DNA of 63,104 nucleotides from Bdellovibrionales bacterium Ga0074137 (GCA_001464715.1 LNDT01000024.1:1-63104), one strand, 5' to 3'; counted from the stretch's first letter, positions 35,937 to 45,718 are shown. Notes: generated by a model not told the origin, from the sequence alone. Numbers and translations: made by a program.

Positions 35937-37649
35937 ATGAACTTAAGGTCGCCCCTAAAAACAGACACAACGTCGTCCAATAAGACGTGGCCCTTCATAA
36001 AGCTGCCATTGGGTAAGTCGAGTGTAGGACCTTTTTTACCGGCGGTCTGTTCGGCCGCGGCTTTCGCGGTTCTTGGCGGAAGCGCCTGGTACTTTTCAGA
36101 TAACTTTCCGGGCGTTAATTCTGTGCTGGTTGCGATCGTTTCCGGATTGATTGTTCTTATTTCTGGTCTCCTCTGGGTTTTGCTTCAACAGCTGCTTCGA
36201 CTGCACCAAAGCCGCGAAAACCTTCGGCTGACCATTGAGTCTTCCACCGACATCGTTTTTTTGTTGGATGCGGCAGGCAATTATCTGGACGTATTTGCAT
36301 CTTCAAAAGAGAAGCTCTTGGCGAGCCCCGCTTCAATTCGCGGGAGTTCAGTCCGCGACGTTCTGGGGGATGAGCTGGGTGGGCGTGTGGAAGGTATTAT
36401 CGCCTCTGTTATGGCTTCTGGCGAAAACCAGACACTGGAGTATTCGATTCCAATTTCCGGGGAAGTGCTTTGGTTTGAAGCCGTTGTATCAAAACGAGAT
36501 AACGAAAGTGTCGTTGGAACGATCCGCGATCGCACCAGAGAAAAGACTCTTGCTAAAGAACTCGACGAGCAGCGCCTGTTCATGGATAACATTCTAGATT
36601 CCATTTCTGATCCCATCTTTATTAAAGACGAACACCATCGTTGGCTCTATGGTAACAACGCGTTCAGCGCGCTTGTGGGTAGAAATCGAAATGAGTACTA
36701 CGGAAAGTCTGACGAGGACTTTTTTCCGCCAGAGATAGCTCAGGTGTTTTTCGAGGCCGACAAGAAAACCTTCCTGGAAATGAAGGACTTCGAACAAGAA
36801 GAGCCCTTCGTAGGATCTGACGGCCGACGCCGATCCCTCTTAACGAAAAAAACGCCATTCATCGGCGTGAACGGCCGAAAAAAGTTGATCGGTGTCATTC
36901 GAGACATCACCGAACGAAAAGAGATGGAGCGGCAGATCGCTGACGAAAGGGCACGGCAGATCGCAGCCTCGCGTCTTGCAAGCCTTGGTGAGATGGCGGG
37001 CGGTGTCGCGCACGAGATCAACAATCCACTGGCCATTATTTCAGGTTACTCATCGAGACTGACCGATTTACTAAACCGCGAACCGATAGATAAGCAGCGA
37101 GCTCTGGAAATAGCGGGTCGAATTGATTCAACGACCACCAGAATTGCGTCCATCGTAAAAGGTTTGCGCTCGATTGCTCGCGATGGAAGTTTTGATTCCA
37201 AAGAAATAACGCCCGTCGAGTCTATCGTCTCAGAAACGCTGGGTCTGTGTTCTGAAAGATTCAGAAATCAAGGTGTTAAAATTGAAACGAAGATCGAGCC
37301 AGGAATTTTTGTTATGGTTCGCTCAGTACAGATGTCCCAAGTCCTACTTAACTTACTTACCAACGCCTACTATTCAGCCTCGCAATCCACAGAGGCTTTT
37401 GTTGGAGTTCAGGCTTACCTAGCGGGTGGGCAAGTCGAAATTGAAGTCACGGATTCCGGTGCCGGCATTTCACAAGAGATCCGCGACCGAATTTTTGAAC
37501 CATTTTTTACGACAAAACCTGTGGGTCTCGGAACTGGACTCGGACTTTCGATCGCTGCGTCGATTGTTCGCGAGCATGATGGTAGTCTTTTCTTAGATCC
37601 GAACGCGACGTACACACGGTTTGTCATTAGACTTCCGGCGGTTGTGTGA
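35937..37649 (+). CDS. PAS-domain membrane sensor histidine kinase
   Basis: 570 residues. Two membrane segments (~30-50 and ~58-80), two PAS domains (~95-205; ~215-335, containing DNILDSISDPIFIKDEHHRW), then HisKA with the phospho-acceptor H359 in GGVAHEINNPL, and a HATPase with NLLTNAYYSA, DSGAGI and GTGLGLSI. There is no attached receiver and no response regulator gene next to it, so it is an orphan. In contrast to the kinase-like protein at 609, all catalytic motifs are intact. Its 3' end overlaps the convergent ABC gene by 23 bases. Confidence 0.92.
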   Translation: MNLRSPLKTDTTSSNKTWPFIKLPLGKSSVGPFLPAVCSAAAFAVLGGSAWYFSDNFPGVNSVLVAIVSGLIVLISGLLWVLLQQLLRLHQSRENLRLTIESSTDIVFLLDAAGNYLDVFASSKEKLLASPASIRGSSVRDVLGDELGGRVEGIIASVMASGENQTLEYSIPISGEVLWFEAVVSKRDNESVVGTIRDRTREKTLAKELDEQRLFMDNILDSISDPIFIKDEHHRWLYGNNAFSALVGRNRNEYYGKSDEDFFPPEIAQVFFEADKKTFLEMKDFEQEEPFVGSDGRRRSLLTKKTPFIGVNGRKKLIGVIRDITERKEMERQIADERARQIAASRLASLGEMAGGVAHEINNPLAIISGYSSRLTDLLNREPIDKQRALEIAGRIDSTTTRIASIVKGLRSIARDGSFDSKEITPVESIVSETLGLCSERFRNQGVKIETKIEPGIFVMVRSVQMSQVLLNLLTNAYYSASQSTEAFVGVQAYLAGGQVEIEVTDSGAGISQEIRDRIFEPFFTTKPVGLGTGLGLSIAASIVREHDGSLFLDPNATYTRFVIRLPAVV

Positions 37650-39438
37650 TCTCTTTTTGTTTTTGAGCCATTTCACGGAAGAGGCTCTCGCGTGACAAAA
37701 GTTCGGTAGGAGAACCAAGCTCCACCACCTCTCCCTGTTTTAGTACAACAACTTGATCAGCGTCGATCACCGTCGAAATCCGGTGGGCAATAATGATCGA
37801 GGTTCTGTTCTGCCGCGCTCGGAGAGTCGCTTCTTGAAGTAGTTTTTCTGTTTCAGAGTCGATGCTTGCAGTGGCTTCATCCAAGATTAAAATCTGAGGA
37901 TCGAAGGCCAAGATTCGCGCAAACGCAATAAGCTGTCGTTCTCCAAGAGATAGATTCACGCCTCGTTCTTCGACTTTCGCATCTAAACCACCGGGTCGCA
38001 TCTTTAGAAGTCTCGAAAGTCCGGCCTCGCCTGCAGCCCACAAAATGCGTTCGCGAGAAATATTGGGATCGTCGAGACTGATGTTTTCGGCGATCGTACC
38101 GCGGAAGAGAAACACGTCTTGTTGAACGACGCCAATCGCGCGTCGAACTTCTTGGCGCGGAACTTCAGAGAGATCGACACCATCAAGTTGGATCTGACCT
38201 TCGGTCGGATCTCGAAAGCGTTGAAGCAGGGAAATCAGAGTCGATTTTCCGCTGCCCGTGCGTCCAACAACAGCCAATGTTTGACCGGCTTTTATTTGGA
38301 AGCTGACGCGGCTAAGGGCCAAAGGCAGCGCTTCCTCATAGCGGAAAGAAACTTTCTCGAAACTGAGTTGGCCCAAGAGAGGTCGAATTAAATTTCTGGG
38401 GGTGGCGGGCGACGTTTCAGACGACTCTTCTAAAAGTGAAAATATACGTTCGCCGGACGACACGCTGTTTTGAAAAAGCTGGTAACGCTCCAAAATATTT
38501 CGAAGTGGGTCTCCAAAGTCTTTTACGTGAAAAATGAAGGCGACCATCGCGCCGGTTGTGACAGCACCTTGGGCTGTTAGATCTCCACCAATGTAAAGGG
38601 CCGTTGCAACGGAGATGGCGGTAAAAATTGAAACTGTCGGGTAGAAGAGGGCATAGAGCGAGACTGCTTTTAGGTTGGCACTTTTGTACAGATGCGAGAG
38701 TCGATCAAAACGATCGTTCTGAGCACCGACTCGATTGAACAACTGAGTGACGCGAATGCCAGAGACGTTTTCAGCCACAAACGCGTTGATCGTTGAGACA
38801 TGTTTTTTCGCCTCGCGCTGAACGATCAAAATACGATCAGAGAGGCGAAACGCGAGGTAGATCATGGGCGGCGCCACTAAAAGTGTGAGTAAAGTCATTT
38901 TGACTGAGATCAAGGACATGGCGATCACGATTGTGACTATTGAAATGACACTTGAGAAGACGCTGAGAAGCCCTTGGTTGAAAAGTTCGGTCAAGCTCAC
39001 AGTATCGGCCGTTAAACGTGTCACAATTTTTCCGCTGGGAACACGGTCGAAGTAGGCCGCCGGTAAGCTTTGAACGTGGTCCACCAAGTGATCGCGCAAC
39101 CGGTAAAGAACGCGCTGTCCGATGCGTGCAAACCACGCTGCGATTCCTGCTTGAAGTGACATCATTATCACTTCCAAAACGAAGTAAACCCCGGCCGCGA
39201 TCAAAAGAAAGTTCATATCTTTCGCAATCAGGCCGCGATCGATCGCTAGGCCAAAAAGCATAACAATACCTCGTCCGATCAAAGCATTGATGATGACGAG
39301 TCCTGCGACGGCCGCGCACCGCCAAAGATCGGGCCGAAAGTAGGGAGCTAGCCTCAAGAGAAGGCCGATAACACCGAGGCCGCCCTTGAGGCGATCCGCG
39401 CTGTCGTGTGTTTCATCCGTCGGGCTATTTGACGTCAT
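37627..39438 (-). CDS. ABC exporter half-transporter, subunit B of a heterodimer
   Basis: 603 residues: six-helix exporter domain then ATPase (Walker A VVGRTGSGKSTLI; signature NLSLGERQLIAFARIL; Walker B ILILDEATASIDSET). The signature is LSLGE rather than LSGGQ while the Walker B Glu is kept. Together with the upstream subunit, which has the opposite defect, this is the pattern of heterodimeric exporters with one degenerate ATP site. It likely exports drugs or lipids. The start overlaps the upstream gene by 4 bases. Confidence 0.9.
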   Translation of the reverse strand: MTSNSPTDETHDSADRLKGGLGVIGLLLRLAPYFRPDLWRCAAVAGLVIINALIGRGIVMLFGLAIDRGLIAKDMNFLLIAAGVYFVLEVIMMSLQAGIAAWFARIGQRVLYRLRDHLVDHVQSLPAAYFDRVPSGKIVTRLTADTVSLTELFNQGLLSVFSSVISIVTIVIAMSLISVKMTLLTLLVAPPMIYLAFRLSDRILIVQREAKKHVSTINAFVAENVSGIRVTQLFNRVGAQNDRFDRLSHLYKSANLKAVSLYALFYPTVSIFTAISVATALYIGGDLTAQGAVTTGAMVAFIFHVKDFGDPLRNILERYQLFQNSVSSGERIFSLLEESSETSPATPRNLIRPLLGQLSFEKVSFRYEEALPLALSRVSFQIKAGQTLAVVGRTGSGKSTLISLLQRFRDPTEGQIQLDGVDLSEVPRQEVRRAIGVVQQDVFLFRGTIAENISLDDPNISRERILWAAGEAGLSRLLKMRPGGLDAKVEERGVNLSLGERQLIAFARILAFDPQILILDEATASIDSETEKLLQEATLRARQNRTSIIIAHRISTVIDADQVVVLKQGEVVELGSPTELLSRESLFREMAQKQKEITQPPEV

Positions 39439-41330
39439 AAAAGAGTCCCTTCGGTCTCGATGCGCTTGGGTTCCGCCCCACTGCTCTTAGTCTCGCTTTG
39501 AAGCTCGTGAATTCGTCGATACGTGGGACTCAGTTTTAAAAGTTCAAAGTGAGTGCCAATCGCTTCTACTGAGCCTTGATTTAAAACCAAGATCCGATCT
39601 GCCTCCGCGACCGCTGCAAGACGATGCGAGATAATGAGTGTTGTGATCTCACTTTCTTTTTTCTCATCGCTCCCAATATTTTTTCTTCTCAGCGATGAAA
39701 GTACCGAGGCTTCTGTTTTTCCGTCGACGGCCGACAAGCTATCGTCGAGAATGACGAAATCGGCCGATTTCGTGTGAGCCAACGCGCGTGCGATGGTCAT
39801 TCGCTGCCTCTGTCCACCAGAAAGATTGACGCCCTTCTCCCCCAGCCAGGCGCGAAACCCCAGCGGCAGGCGATCAATTTCTTCACGAAGTGCGACGGCA
39901 TCGGCGTGCGCTATGGCTTCTAAGAGCTCAGCGTCTTGAGGCTCAGAATTTTCGTCAGAACTTTTATCAGTATTTTCGGTGCCGTTAATTTTTGTCGCAG
40001 CGTCTCGCCCGAAAAGAATATTTTCAGCCACGGTTCGAGAAAATAGGAATGCGTCTTGCGGCGCAACTGCGAGGCGGGCTCGCCATGATTCCAGATCGAG
40101 ATTTTCAAAAGTTTCACCGTTGATGAACAAGCAGCCCTCGGGCGCAGGCCGGATTCCACCCAAAATCTGTACGAGCGTTGATTTTCCGCTGCCGACGGGG
40201 CCCACGATTCCCAAAGTTTCTCCACGCCGCAGTGAGAAACTCACGTTGCTGAGAGCAGGATGACCCGCGCCAGGATAGGTGAAGGTCAAATTTTCGACTC
40301 TTAGTGATTCAAAGCGTGCGATTTTTGTTCGGCCAAGATTTTTCACGTCGGGAGCGGCCTGAAATACTTCGGCCATGCGGGCGTAACTCGAACGTCCTTG
40401 CTGAACAAGTGAGAGGCCAGATCCAATCGCGGCCATCGGCCAGACCATTCGTTTGATATACTCATGAAATGCGACAAAGGTTCCCAACGTAACAGCACCG
40501 CTTAGTACATCGCGCGAGCCCCAAGCCAACAAGATGACGCTTCCTGTGGCGACCCCAATTTGTAGTGCGGGTTCAAACATCGCATCGTACTTCGCAACGC
40601 GGTTCGACGCCGTCGCAAAACGATTCGAAAAAACACGGAATGAATTTAAGCGTTGGGTCTCTTGAGAAAACCCCTTCACCACGCGAATGCCCGTGACAAG
40701 TTCTTGAGTGTAGCCACTCATTTCGCTCAACCGGTCCTGGCTATCGCGGCTGGCGGTAGCGATTCGGTTTTCCATAAACCGAATCACGAACGGTATAAAC
40801 GGCAAAAGAATCAACGTCTTCCACGTCCACTCGACAGAAATGGAAAGCATGAAAGGAACAATAAAGATGATCAGAAAAAAAGCGTCGAGTAAAATCAGAA
40901 GTCCGGGTCCGACAGCCATACGGAAAGTATTGACGTCGTTGATCATCAAGCTCATCAACTCGCCTGTGGGATTTTTCTCGAAAAATGTAGGCCCGAGCCG
41001 CGTGTATTTCGAGAAAAGTCGATTTCTCAAATCCTCCGCAACAGAGTGATGAAATTTTCCAAAATGAAGACGCCACTGGTAGCGGAACGCGACTGTGCCG
41101 AGCATAAACAAAAGATAAAGTCCGATCGCTTCGTGCAATTTTTTTGAATCGCTGGCGGTGATGGCGTCGATCGCCTTCATCAAAGCGAACGGCGTCAGAA
41201 TATCGAAAAGATTCGTCAGCGCCAGAGTCACTGTGCCTAAAGTAAACGGGCGCCAAAGGCGGCGCACATACGCTGAAATGGGTTTAGAGTCGTCGATTTC
41301 TGGCACGGAAGTTACCTTCGGCAGGTTCAA
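39435..41330 (-). CDS. ABC exporter half-transporter, subunit A of a heterodimer
   Basis: 631 residues: six-helix exporter domain and ATPase (Walker A IVGPVGSGKSTLVQIL; signature NLSGGQRQRMTIARAL; Walker B FVILDDSLSAVDGKTE). The catalytic Glu after Walker B is Asp, as in the degenerate protomer of TM287/288- or BmrCD-type exporters. An acidic insertion (ENTDKSSDENSEPQD) sits between Q-loop and signature. First gene of a two-gene operon with the gene at 37627. Confidence 0.9.
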   Translation of the reverse strand: MNLPKVTSVPEIDDSKPISAYVRRLWRPFTLGTVTLALTNLFDILTPFALMKAIDAITASDSKKLHEAIGLYLLFMLGTVAFRYQWRLHFGKFHHSVAEDLRNRLFSKYTRLGPTFFEKNPTGELMSLMINDVNTFRMAVGPGLLILLDAFFLIIFIVPFMLSISVEWTWKTLILLPFIPFVIRFMENRIATASRDSQDRLSEMSGYTQELVTGIRVVKGFSQETQRLNSFRVFSNRFATASNRVAKYDAMFEPALQIGVATGSVILLAWGSRDVLSGAVTLGTFVAFHEYIKRMVWPMAAIGSGLSLVQQGRSSYARMAEVFQAAPDVKNLGRTKIARFESLRVENLTFTYPGAGHPALSNVSFSLRRGETLGIVGPVGSGKSTLVQILGGIRPAPEGCLFINGETFENLDLESWRARLAVAPQDAFLFSRTVAENILFGRDAATKINGTENTDKSSDENSEPQDAELLEAIAHADAVALREEIDRLPLGFRAWLGEKGVNLSGGQRQRMTIARALAHTKSADFVILDDSLSAVDGKTEASVLSSLRRKNIGSDEKKESEITTLIISHRLAAVAEADRILVLNQGSVEAIGTHFELLKLSPTYRRIHELQSETKSSGAEPKRIETEGTLL

Positions 41331-41513
41331 TTTTTTTTAAAAAGACTGAAAGAATGGCACTAGTTAGCCCGTTCTGTCTATCTTGAGGGCCACGGGCATT
41401 GCTCAGATCTTTTTAAACTCAACTGAGTACAGAGCCCGGCTTGGCCCTTCGCAATATCGTCGCATTTAGACCCTGAATTTGACCTCCCTAAATCCCTACG
41501 GCTACCTGGTGGG

Positions 41514-42584
41514 ATGCTAGAGTATTTCCACAATTTCTTTCAGGCGCTTGCCGCGCCCTTGGATGATCCGGGATCACGCCTTTTTCATCTCAATATGTTG
41601 GCCTCTCTGGTTCTCGTTATCGTCTTCGTTACTTTATCCAAAAAGTCGCCGGTGCGAGGCGGACGGAAGAGAGTTGCGAGCCTCCTGTTTCGTGCTCGGT
41701 ACTGGTGGAATCGTTCGACCCGCGCCGACTATCAAATTTACGTTTTGAATTCGCTGCTCAAAGTTTTGCTGCTGATTCCATTCTTGGATTTTGGTTATCG
41801 GTTTTCTCAGTGGACGGTAAAGGGGCTTTTGGCGTTTCATGGAGATTTCTTAGGGCTCTCGCCGACATTCGCTGGGCTTCTCGCGATGACGATTTTTAGT
41901 TTTGTTTGGGACGATCTGCTACGTTTTGTTCATCACTTAGCGATGCACAAAATTTCGTGGCTTTGGCCGTACCACGCCGTTCACCATTCCGCTCGCATTC
42001 TCACCCCGATGACGCTCTATCGAACTCACCCCGTCGAAGCTGCGATGGCGACCGTTCGAAACAGTTTGAGTCTTGGAGTTTCCACGGGGCTCTTCCTTTT
42101 TCTTTTCGAAGGTCGATTCACATTGATCACGTTTTTAGGGGTGAATCTTTTCGGCCATATCTTTAATTTTTTGGGCTCCAACCTCCGACACTCCCATATT
42201 CCACTTTCGTTCGGAATTTTTGAGCGGATTTTTATTAGCCCCCTCCAGCATCAGATCCATCATTCTAGAGAAGCTCAAGATCATGATCAGAATTTCGGAG
42301 TATCGCTTTCTCTGTGGGACGGAGTTCTGGGCACTTTGCGTTTGTCGAATTCGTTGGGTGCGCGGCGCTTGAGCTTCGGGCTTCCAGGGCCGTTCGAAAG
42401 CAGAGTGTCGCGCCTGATCTCGGCCCCCTTTATCAATACGTTTTCAAAAGTCTCTCAGGTCTCTTCCAATTGCTGTCTTTGGTTGTCGAGAGCAGTGGCC
42501 GCTGTAACAACGAAGGTGAAACACGGACACCTCAACCTCATGCAGCCTCTTGCCGCAAAAAAAATACTTGGAGCTAAAAGATGA
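41514..42584 (+). CDS. Sterol desaturase/fatty-acid hydroxylase family membrane protein
   Basis: 356 residues with several membrane helices and the di-iron His clusters of the family: FVHHLAMHKISWLWPYHAVHH near residues 140-160, NLRHSHIP, and LQHQIHHSREAQDHDQNFG near 240. Members hydroxylate or desaturate lipids using O2 and two irons. The stop overlaps the ATG of the iron-binding-protein gene (ATGA at 42581), so an iron-dependent enzyme is co-expressed with iron uptake components; a direct role in iron acquisition is unproven. Confidence 0.87.
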   Translation: MLEYFHNFFQALAAPLDDPGSRLFHLNMLASLVLVIVFVTLSKKSPVRGGRKRVASLLFRARYWWNRSTRADYQIYVLNSLLKVLLLIPFLDFGYRFSQWTVKGLLAFHGDFLGLSPTFAGLLAMTIFSFVWDDLLRFVHHLAMHKISWLWPYHAVHHSARILTPMTLYRTHPVEAAMATVRNSLSLGVSTGLFLFLFEGRFTLITFLGVNLFGHIFNFLGSNLRHSHIPLSFGIFERIFISPLQHQIHHSREAQDHDQNFGVSLSLWDGVLGTLRLSNSLGARRLSFGLPGPFESRVSRLISAPFINTFSKVSQVSSNCCLWLSRAVAAVTTKVKHGHLNLMQPLAAKKILGAKR

Positions 42585-43627
42585 AGACCCTTGGCCAACA
42601 CCTAATGACCCTCTGCAAAGCGACGAAATTACCGTCAGCAGTTTTATCAGTAGTTTTGATCGGCGGATCTTTGATGACCGCAACTCCGGCGTCAGCCGAC
42701 CTCACTGTTTACACAGATCGCCCGACGGCTCGACTTCAGCCCATCGCCGACGAGTTTACAAAAGCGACGGGGGCAAAAGTCGTCATCGTCGAACAGGCGT
42801 ATCCGAAAATCTTGGCACAACTGAAGACCGAGGGCGCAACGTCGCCAGCCGATGTTTTGTTCGTGAAAGACTTGGTCTATTTGGCCGAGCTGTCAAACCT
42901 CGGTTGGTTTCAACCAATGGTATCGACCCTCGCTGAACAATCGGTGGCTTCTCAGATGCGCGATCCAAAACTACTTTGGACCGCGATCACAATTCGCGGA
43001 CGAACGATTGTCTACGATTCGACTCGTGTGGCGGCGAGTGAGCTCAAGGGCTACGAGGATTTGGCGACTGCGAAGTGGGCCGGGCGTTTGTGCTTGCGCA
43101 CGAGCCAATCAGCTTACAACGAAGCTTTGGTGGCGGGCCTTATCGAGACTCACGGTGCGGTGAAAGCGGCAGCTATTGTCGACGGTTGGGTTCGAAACCT
43201 GGCGACCGATCCGATCTCGGGTGACACGGGCGTTCTTGAGGCCATCGCCAGCGGCGTTTGTGACGTGGGTATCGTGAACACTTACTACCTCGGCCAGATG
43301 GTCGCGAAACAACCTGCGTTTCCAGTGAAGGCCTTCTTTGCTGACGCGCTCTCGACAGGCGTCTTTGGAAATGGAACTGGTGCTGGCGTCGCAGCGACAT
43401 CGAAGCAAAAAGAACTCGCCACACGTTTTATCGAACTTCTTTTGTCGGATAAAAATCAACTCGAGATGTCAGCCGCAAATTTCGATTACCCAGCAAAAAT
43501 GGGTTTGTTGCCGACAACGCTCGTTAAGGACTGGGGCGTTTTTAAATACAACGAATCAAATTGGACTGTGGTTGGTTCGCGAGCTGGAGAGGCGCGCGAT
43601 CTCATGAAAGCCGTTCAGTACAAGTAA
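42581..43627 (+). CDS. Fe3+ ABC transporter substrate-binding protein (FutA/FbpA-like)
   Basis: 348 residues. A signal peptide (VLSVVLIGGSLMTATPASA) is followed by LTVYTDRPTARLQPIADEF, the usual opening of iron(III) binding proteins, and a late NTYYLGQM segment providing the paired Tyr iron ligands. Binds ferric iron in the periplasm. No cognate permease or ATPase gene is next to it, so those parts must be elsewhere or it serves another path. Coupled to the hydroxylase gene upstream. Confidence 0.9.
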   Translation: MKTLGQHLMTLCKATKLPSAVLSVVLIGGSLMTATPASADLTVYTDRPTARLQPIADEFTKATGAKVVIVEQAYPKILAQLKTEGATSPADVLFVKDLVYLAELSNLGWFQPMVSTLAEQSVASQMRDPKLLWTAITIRGRTIVYDSTRVAASELKGYEDLATAKWAGRLCLRTSQSAYNEALVAGLIETHGAVKAAAIVDGWVRNLATDPISGDTGVLEAIASGVCDVGIVNTYYLGQMVAKQPAFPVKAFFADALSTGVFGNGTGAGVAATSKQKELATRFIELLLSDKNQLEMSAANFDYPAKMGLLPTTLVKDWGVFKYNESNWTVVGSRAGEARDLMKAVQYK

Positions 43628-43637
43628 AGGAACTCTT

Positions 43638-44333
43638 ACGAAAACCTGGTACCGTCCCGCATTTATCTTTTCGATCTTGATCCACGCGGCGATTTTCGTC
43701 GCGATGGATCCGTTCGACGTTCAGAACCTTCAGACTTCGTCCATTGAAGTTGAGTTGGTGATGGGCCCTGAACGTGAGCCATCAGCGGCTCCGTTGCGGG
43801 CGCCAAAAGAAATTAAGGTTCCGCGAGCGAAAACTGTGAAAGCAAAATCCGCCGTAGTGGCCGAACCGCAACCGCCTGATGAGCCGCCTGATGTCCTCGA
43901 AAATGTAGCGACAAAATCGCAGCCAGAATCGCAGCCAGAAACGCAGCCAGAAACGCAGCCCGAAACGCAGCCCGAATCGGCGACGACCACTGATGTGACG
44001 GCCGGTTCATCGGTAGAGACTGTTGCTTCTGGAGGTCCGGTGCTTTCGCCAGAGCAGCGCTACCTGGCCGATGTTCGACGTCTTTTGGAATCAAAAAAGA
44101 ATTATCCGATGGCGGCTCGCAGGCTTGGGCACCAGGGTCGGGTGGTTGTTCGATTTGTTGTTGGTCGCGACGGACACATTATCGAAGCTAAAATTACTCA
44201 AGGAAGCACGTCCGACATATTGAACCGTGCCGCTCGTTCGCTCATTGAAAATATTGGCGGACTGAAACCGTTTCCCACAGAAATTCGTTTGGCTGAATGG
44301 GCCGTAGTCGTTCCCATTGAATATCAGATGTAG
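43638..44333 (+). CDS. tonB: TonB-family energy transducer, probable ACG start
   Basis: 231 residues if read from the ACG at 43638. No ATG, GTG or TTG precedes the membrane helix. AAAGGA at 43626-43631 lies 6 bases before this ACG, and reading from it gives a classical TonB N-terminus (KTWYRPAFIFSILIHAAIFV). The TTG at 43677 would cut off most of the membrane segment. A Pro/Glu-rich spacer with QPET repeats follows, and the C-terminal TonB domain has GRVVVRFVVGRDGHIIEAKI and NIGGLKPFPTEI. It transmits proton-motive energy to receptors such as the one at 45711. Confidence 0.85.
   Translation, partial: TKTWYRPAFIFSILIHAAIFVAMDPFDVQNLQTSSIEVELVMGPEREPSAAPLRAPKEIKVPRAKTVKAKSAVVAEPQPPDEPPDVLENVATKSQPESQPETQPETQPETQPESATTTDVTAGSSVETVASGGPVLSPEQRYLADVRRLLESKKNYPMAARRLGHQGRVVVRFVVGRDGHIIEAKITQGSTSDILNRAARSLIENIGGLKPFPTEIRLAEWAVVVPIEYQM
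43920..43979 (+). repeat. Five 12 bp tandem units encoding QPE(T/S)
   Basis: Five consecutive 12 bp units of the form CAGCC(A/C)GAA(A/T)CG encode Gln-Pro-Glu-Thr/Ser within the TonB periplasmic spacer. The number of units probably varies between strains by slippage. A length change by whole units keeps the frame. Confidence 0.85.
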
Positions 44334-44362
44334 GTTCTCCTTTAAGGATAGGGTCATATCAA

Positions 44363-45718
44363 GTGAAAGAAGTTATAAAAATCCGTCGTGCTGGCTTCAC
44401 CCTTACGGGCTTTGCTCTGGCTGCCGTGTTTCTTTCGGGCTGCAGCGACTTTTTTAATTCGAAAAATGCCACCGATTCGCCGGCTGGTCCGGTCGCCAAA
44501 GGCGAGCGTCCGGAAGTGAATCCGCTCCCACCGGGATTCGAAAATCCGAACGAAGGACCTTTCACCGAATCGAAGATGTTGGTGAATCTGGGTTTGAATG
44601 TCGTCGCCAAAGCTGCGACCAAGTTCAACGTCGAAGCCGCCGTTTTAAGCCAGCGTGTGGATGAACTGTGCCCTGCGGTGAATGCCAAAACGGACGACCG
44701 AACGCTGGAGTCCGCGAAGCTCACGGAGGCAAAAGATCAGTGGAAACGCACGATGCGCGCCTACCATTTTGTCGACAGTGCTCCGGTCGGACCTTTGTGG
44801 GCTGATGACAAAATACTGTCGAGTCAGATCTACGCTTGGCCACTTTTTAACTCGTGCGGCATTGATGTGGAAACTTTAAAGGTTTTTGAGGGCCTCGGCA
44901 CAAGTGTGGCCGATCTGCCTGTTCCAGTTCGCGGACTTGCTGCTGTCGAATATCTTCTCTTTGATTCAAAACTGGATTCCAAGTGCAACGCGCGCGCTTA
45001 TCCGCAGATCGCGGCCTGGGTCGCGCGTCCCGCGGCTCAGAAAAGCTATGATCGCTGTCGAATGGCATCGGCACTGGCCAAAGACGTCGCTCGTCGCGCA
45101 GACATTTTGGCGCGTGAGTGGAATCCCAGCGGCCGCAATTATACGAAAACATTTATCGATGGTTCGGACCCGTTGATGAAAACTCCGAAAGAGGCAACGA
45201 ACGTTTTCTCGGATGCGCTTTTTCAGATCGAAGCGGTCAAGGATGTTCGACTTGGTCGACCTCTTGGACGTCACCGCGACTGCGTGTCGGCGGAGGGGAA
45301 GTGCCCCGAATCCATCGAACACCCTTATGCCGAATTTGCTTTCCAGGCAATCGAAGCCAGACTTTTGGGATTTGAGGCCGCCTTCTTCGGAATTTCTGAT
45401 GGCACCGAAGGTTATGGTTTTGACGATCTGTTGGCGAGCCGCGGTCACAAAGATATTGCCGACCGGTTGCGCGGTCTTTTGAAAGACGGCGTTCGCGCAT
45501 CGAAGAGTTTTTTAGCCGAAGCGTCGGTCGTTAACTTTAAGTCGATTGTCGAAAGCATGGACCCTGTTGCTTGTGCCGAGACGACACGACTCGATCGAAA
45601 GGTCGAAGTGTGCGGTCTGTTTCAAGATGTTCGAGATATTTCTGCGGTCTTAAAAGCCGAAGTCATGTCTGTCCTGGCCCTGCGCGCGCCGCCGACTTAC
45701 CAAGGCGACAATGACTAG
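44363..45718 (+). CDS. Imelysin-like (M75 family) lipoprotein
   Basis: 451 residues from a GTG. Lipoprotein signal ending in VFLSGC (Cys near residue 28). The mature part resembles imelysin/iron-regulated proteins: GPLWADDKILSSQIYAWPLF and RGLAAVEYLLFD (family GxHxxE motif, here G-L-A-A-V-E, His missing), with a second repeat near residue 320. Imelysins are periplasmic or outer-membrane proteins of iron uptake whose peptidase activity is doubtful. Position between TonB and a TonB-dependent receptor supports an iron role. It overlaps the receptor gene by 8 bases. Confidence 0.82.
   Translation: MKEVIKIRRAGFTLTGFALAAVFLSGCSDFFNSKNATDSPAGPVAKGERPEVNPLPPGFENPNEGPFTESKMLVNLGLNVVAKAATKFNVEAAVLSQRVDELCPAVNAKTDDRTLESAKLTEAKDQWKRTMRAYHFVDSAPVGPLWADDKILSSQIYAWPLFNSCGIDVETLKVFEGLGTSVADLPVPVRGLAAVEYLLFDSKLDSKCNARAYPQIAAWVARPAAQKSYDRCRMASALAKDVARRADILAREWNPSGRNYTKTFIDGSDPLMKTPKEATNVFSDALFQIEAVKDVRLGRPLGRHRDCVSAEGKCPESIEHPYAEFAFQAIEARLLGFEAAFFGISDGTEGYGFDDLLASRGHKDIADRLRGLLKDGVRASKSFLAEASVVNFKSIVESMDPVACAETTRLDRKVEVCGLFQDVRDISAVLKAEVMSVLALRAPPTYQGDND

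Noticed and set aside
43920-43979. Regular short repeats suggesting a CRISPR array
   Set aside because: The units are contiguous 12 bp in-frame coding repeats (QPET) without spacers, inside tonB.
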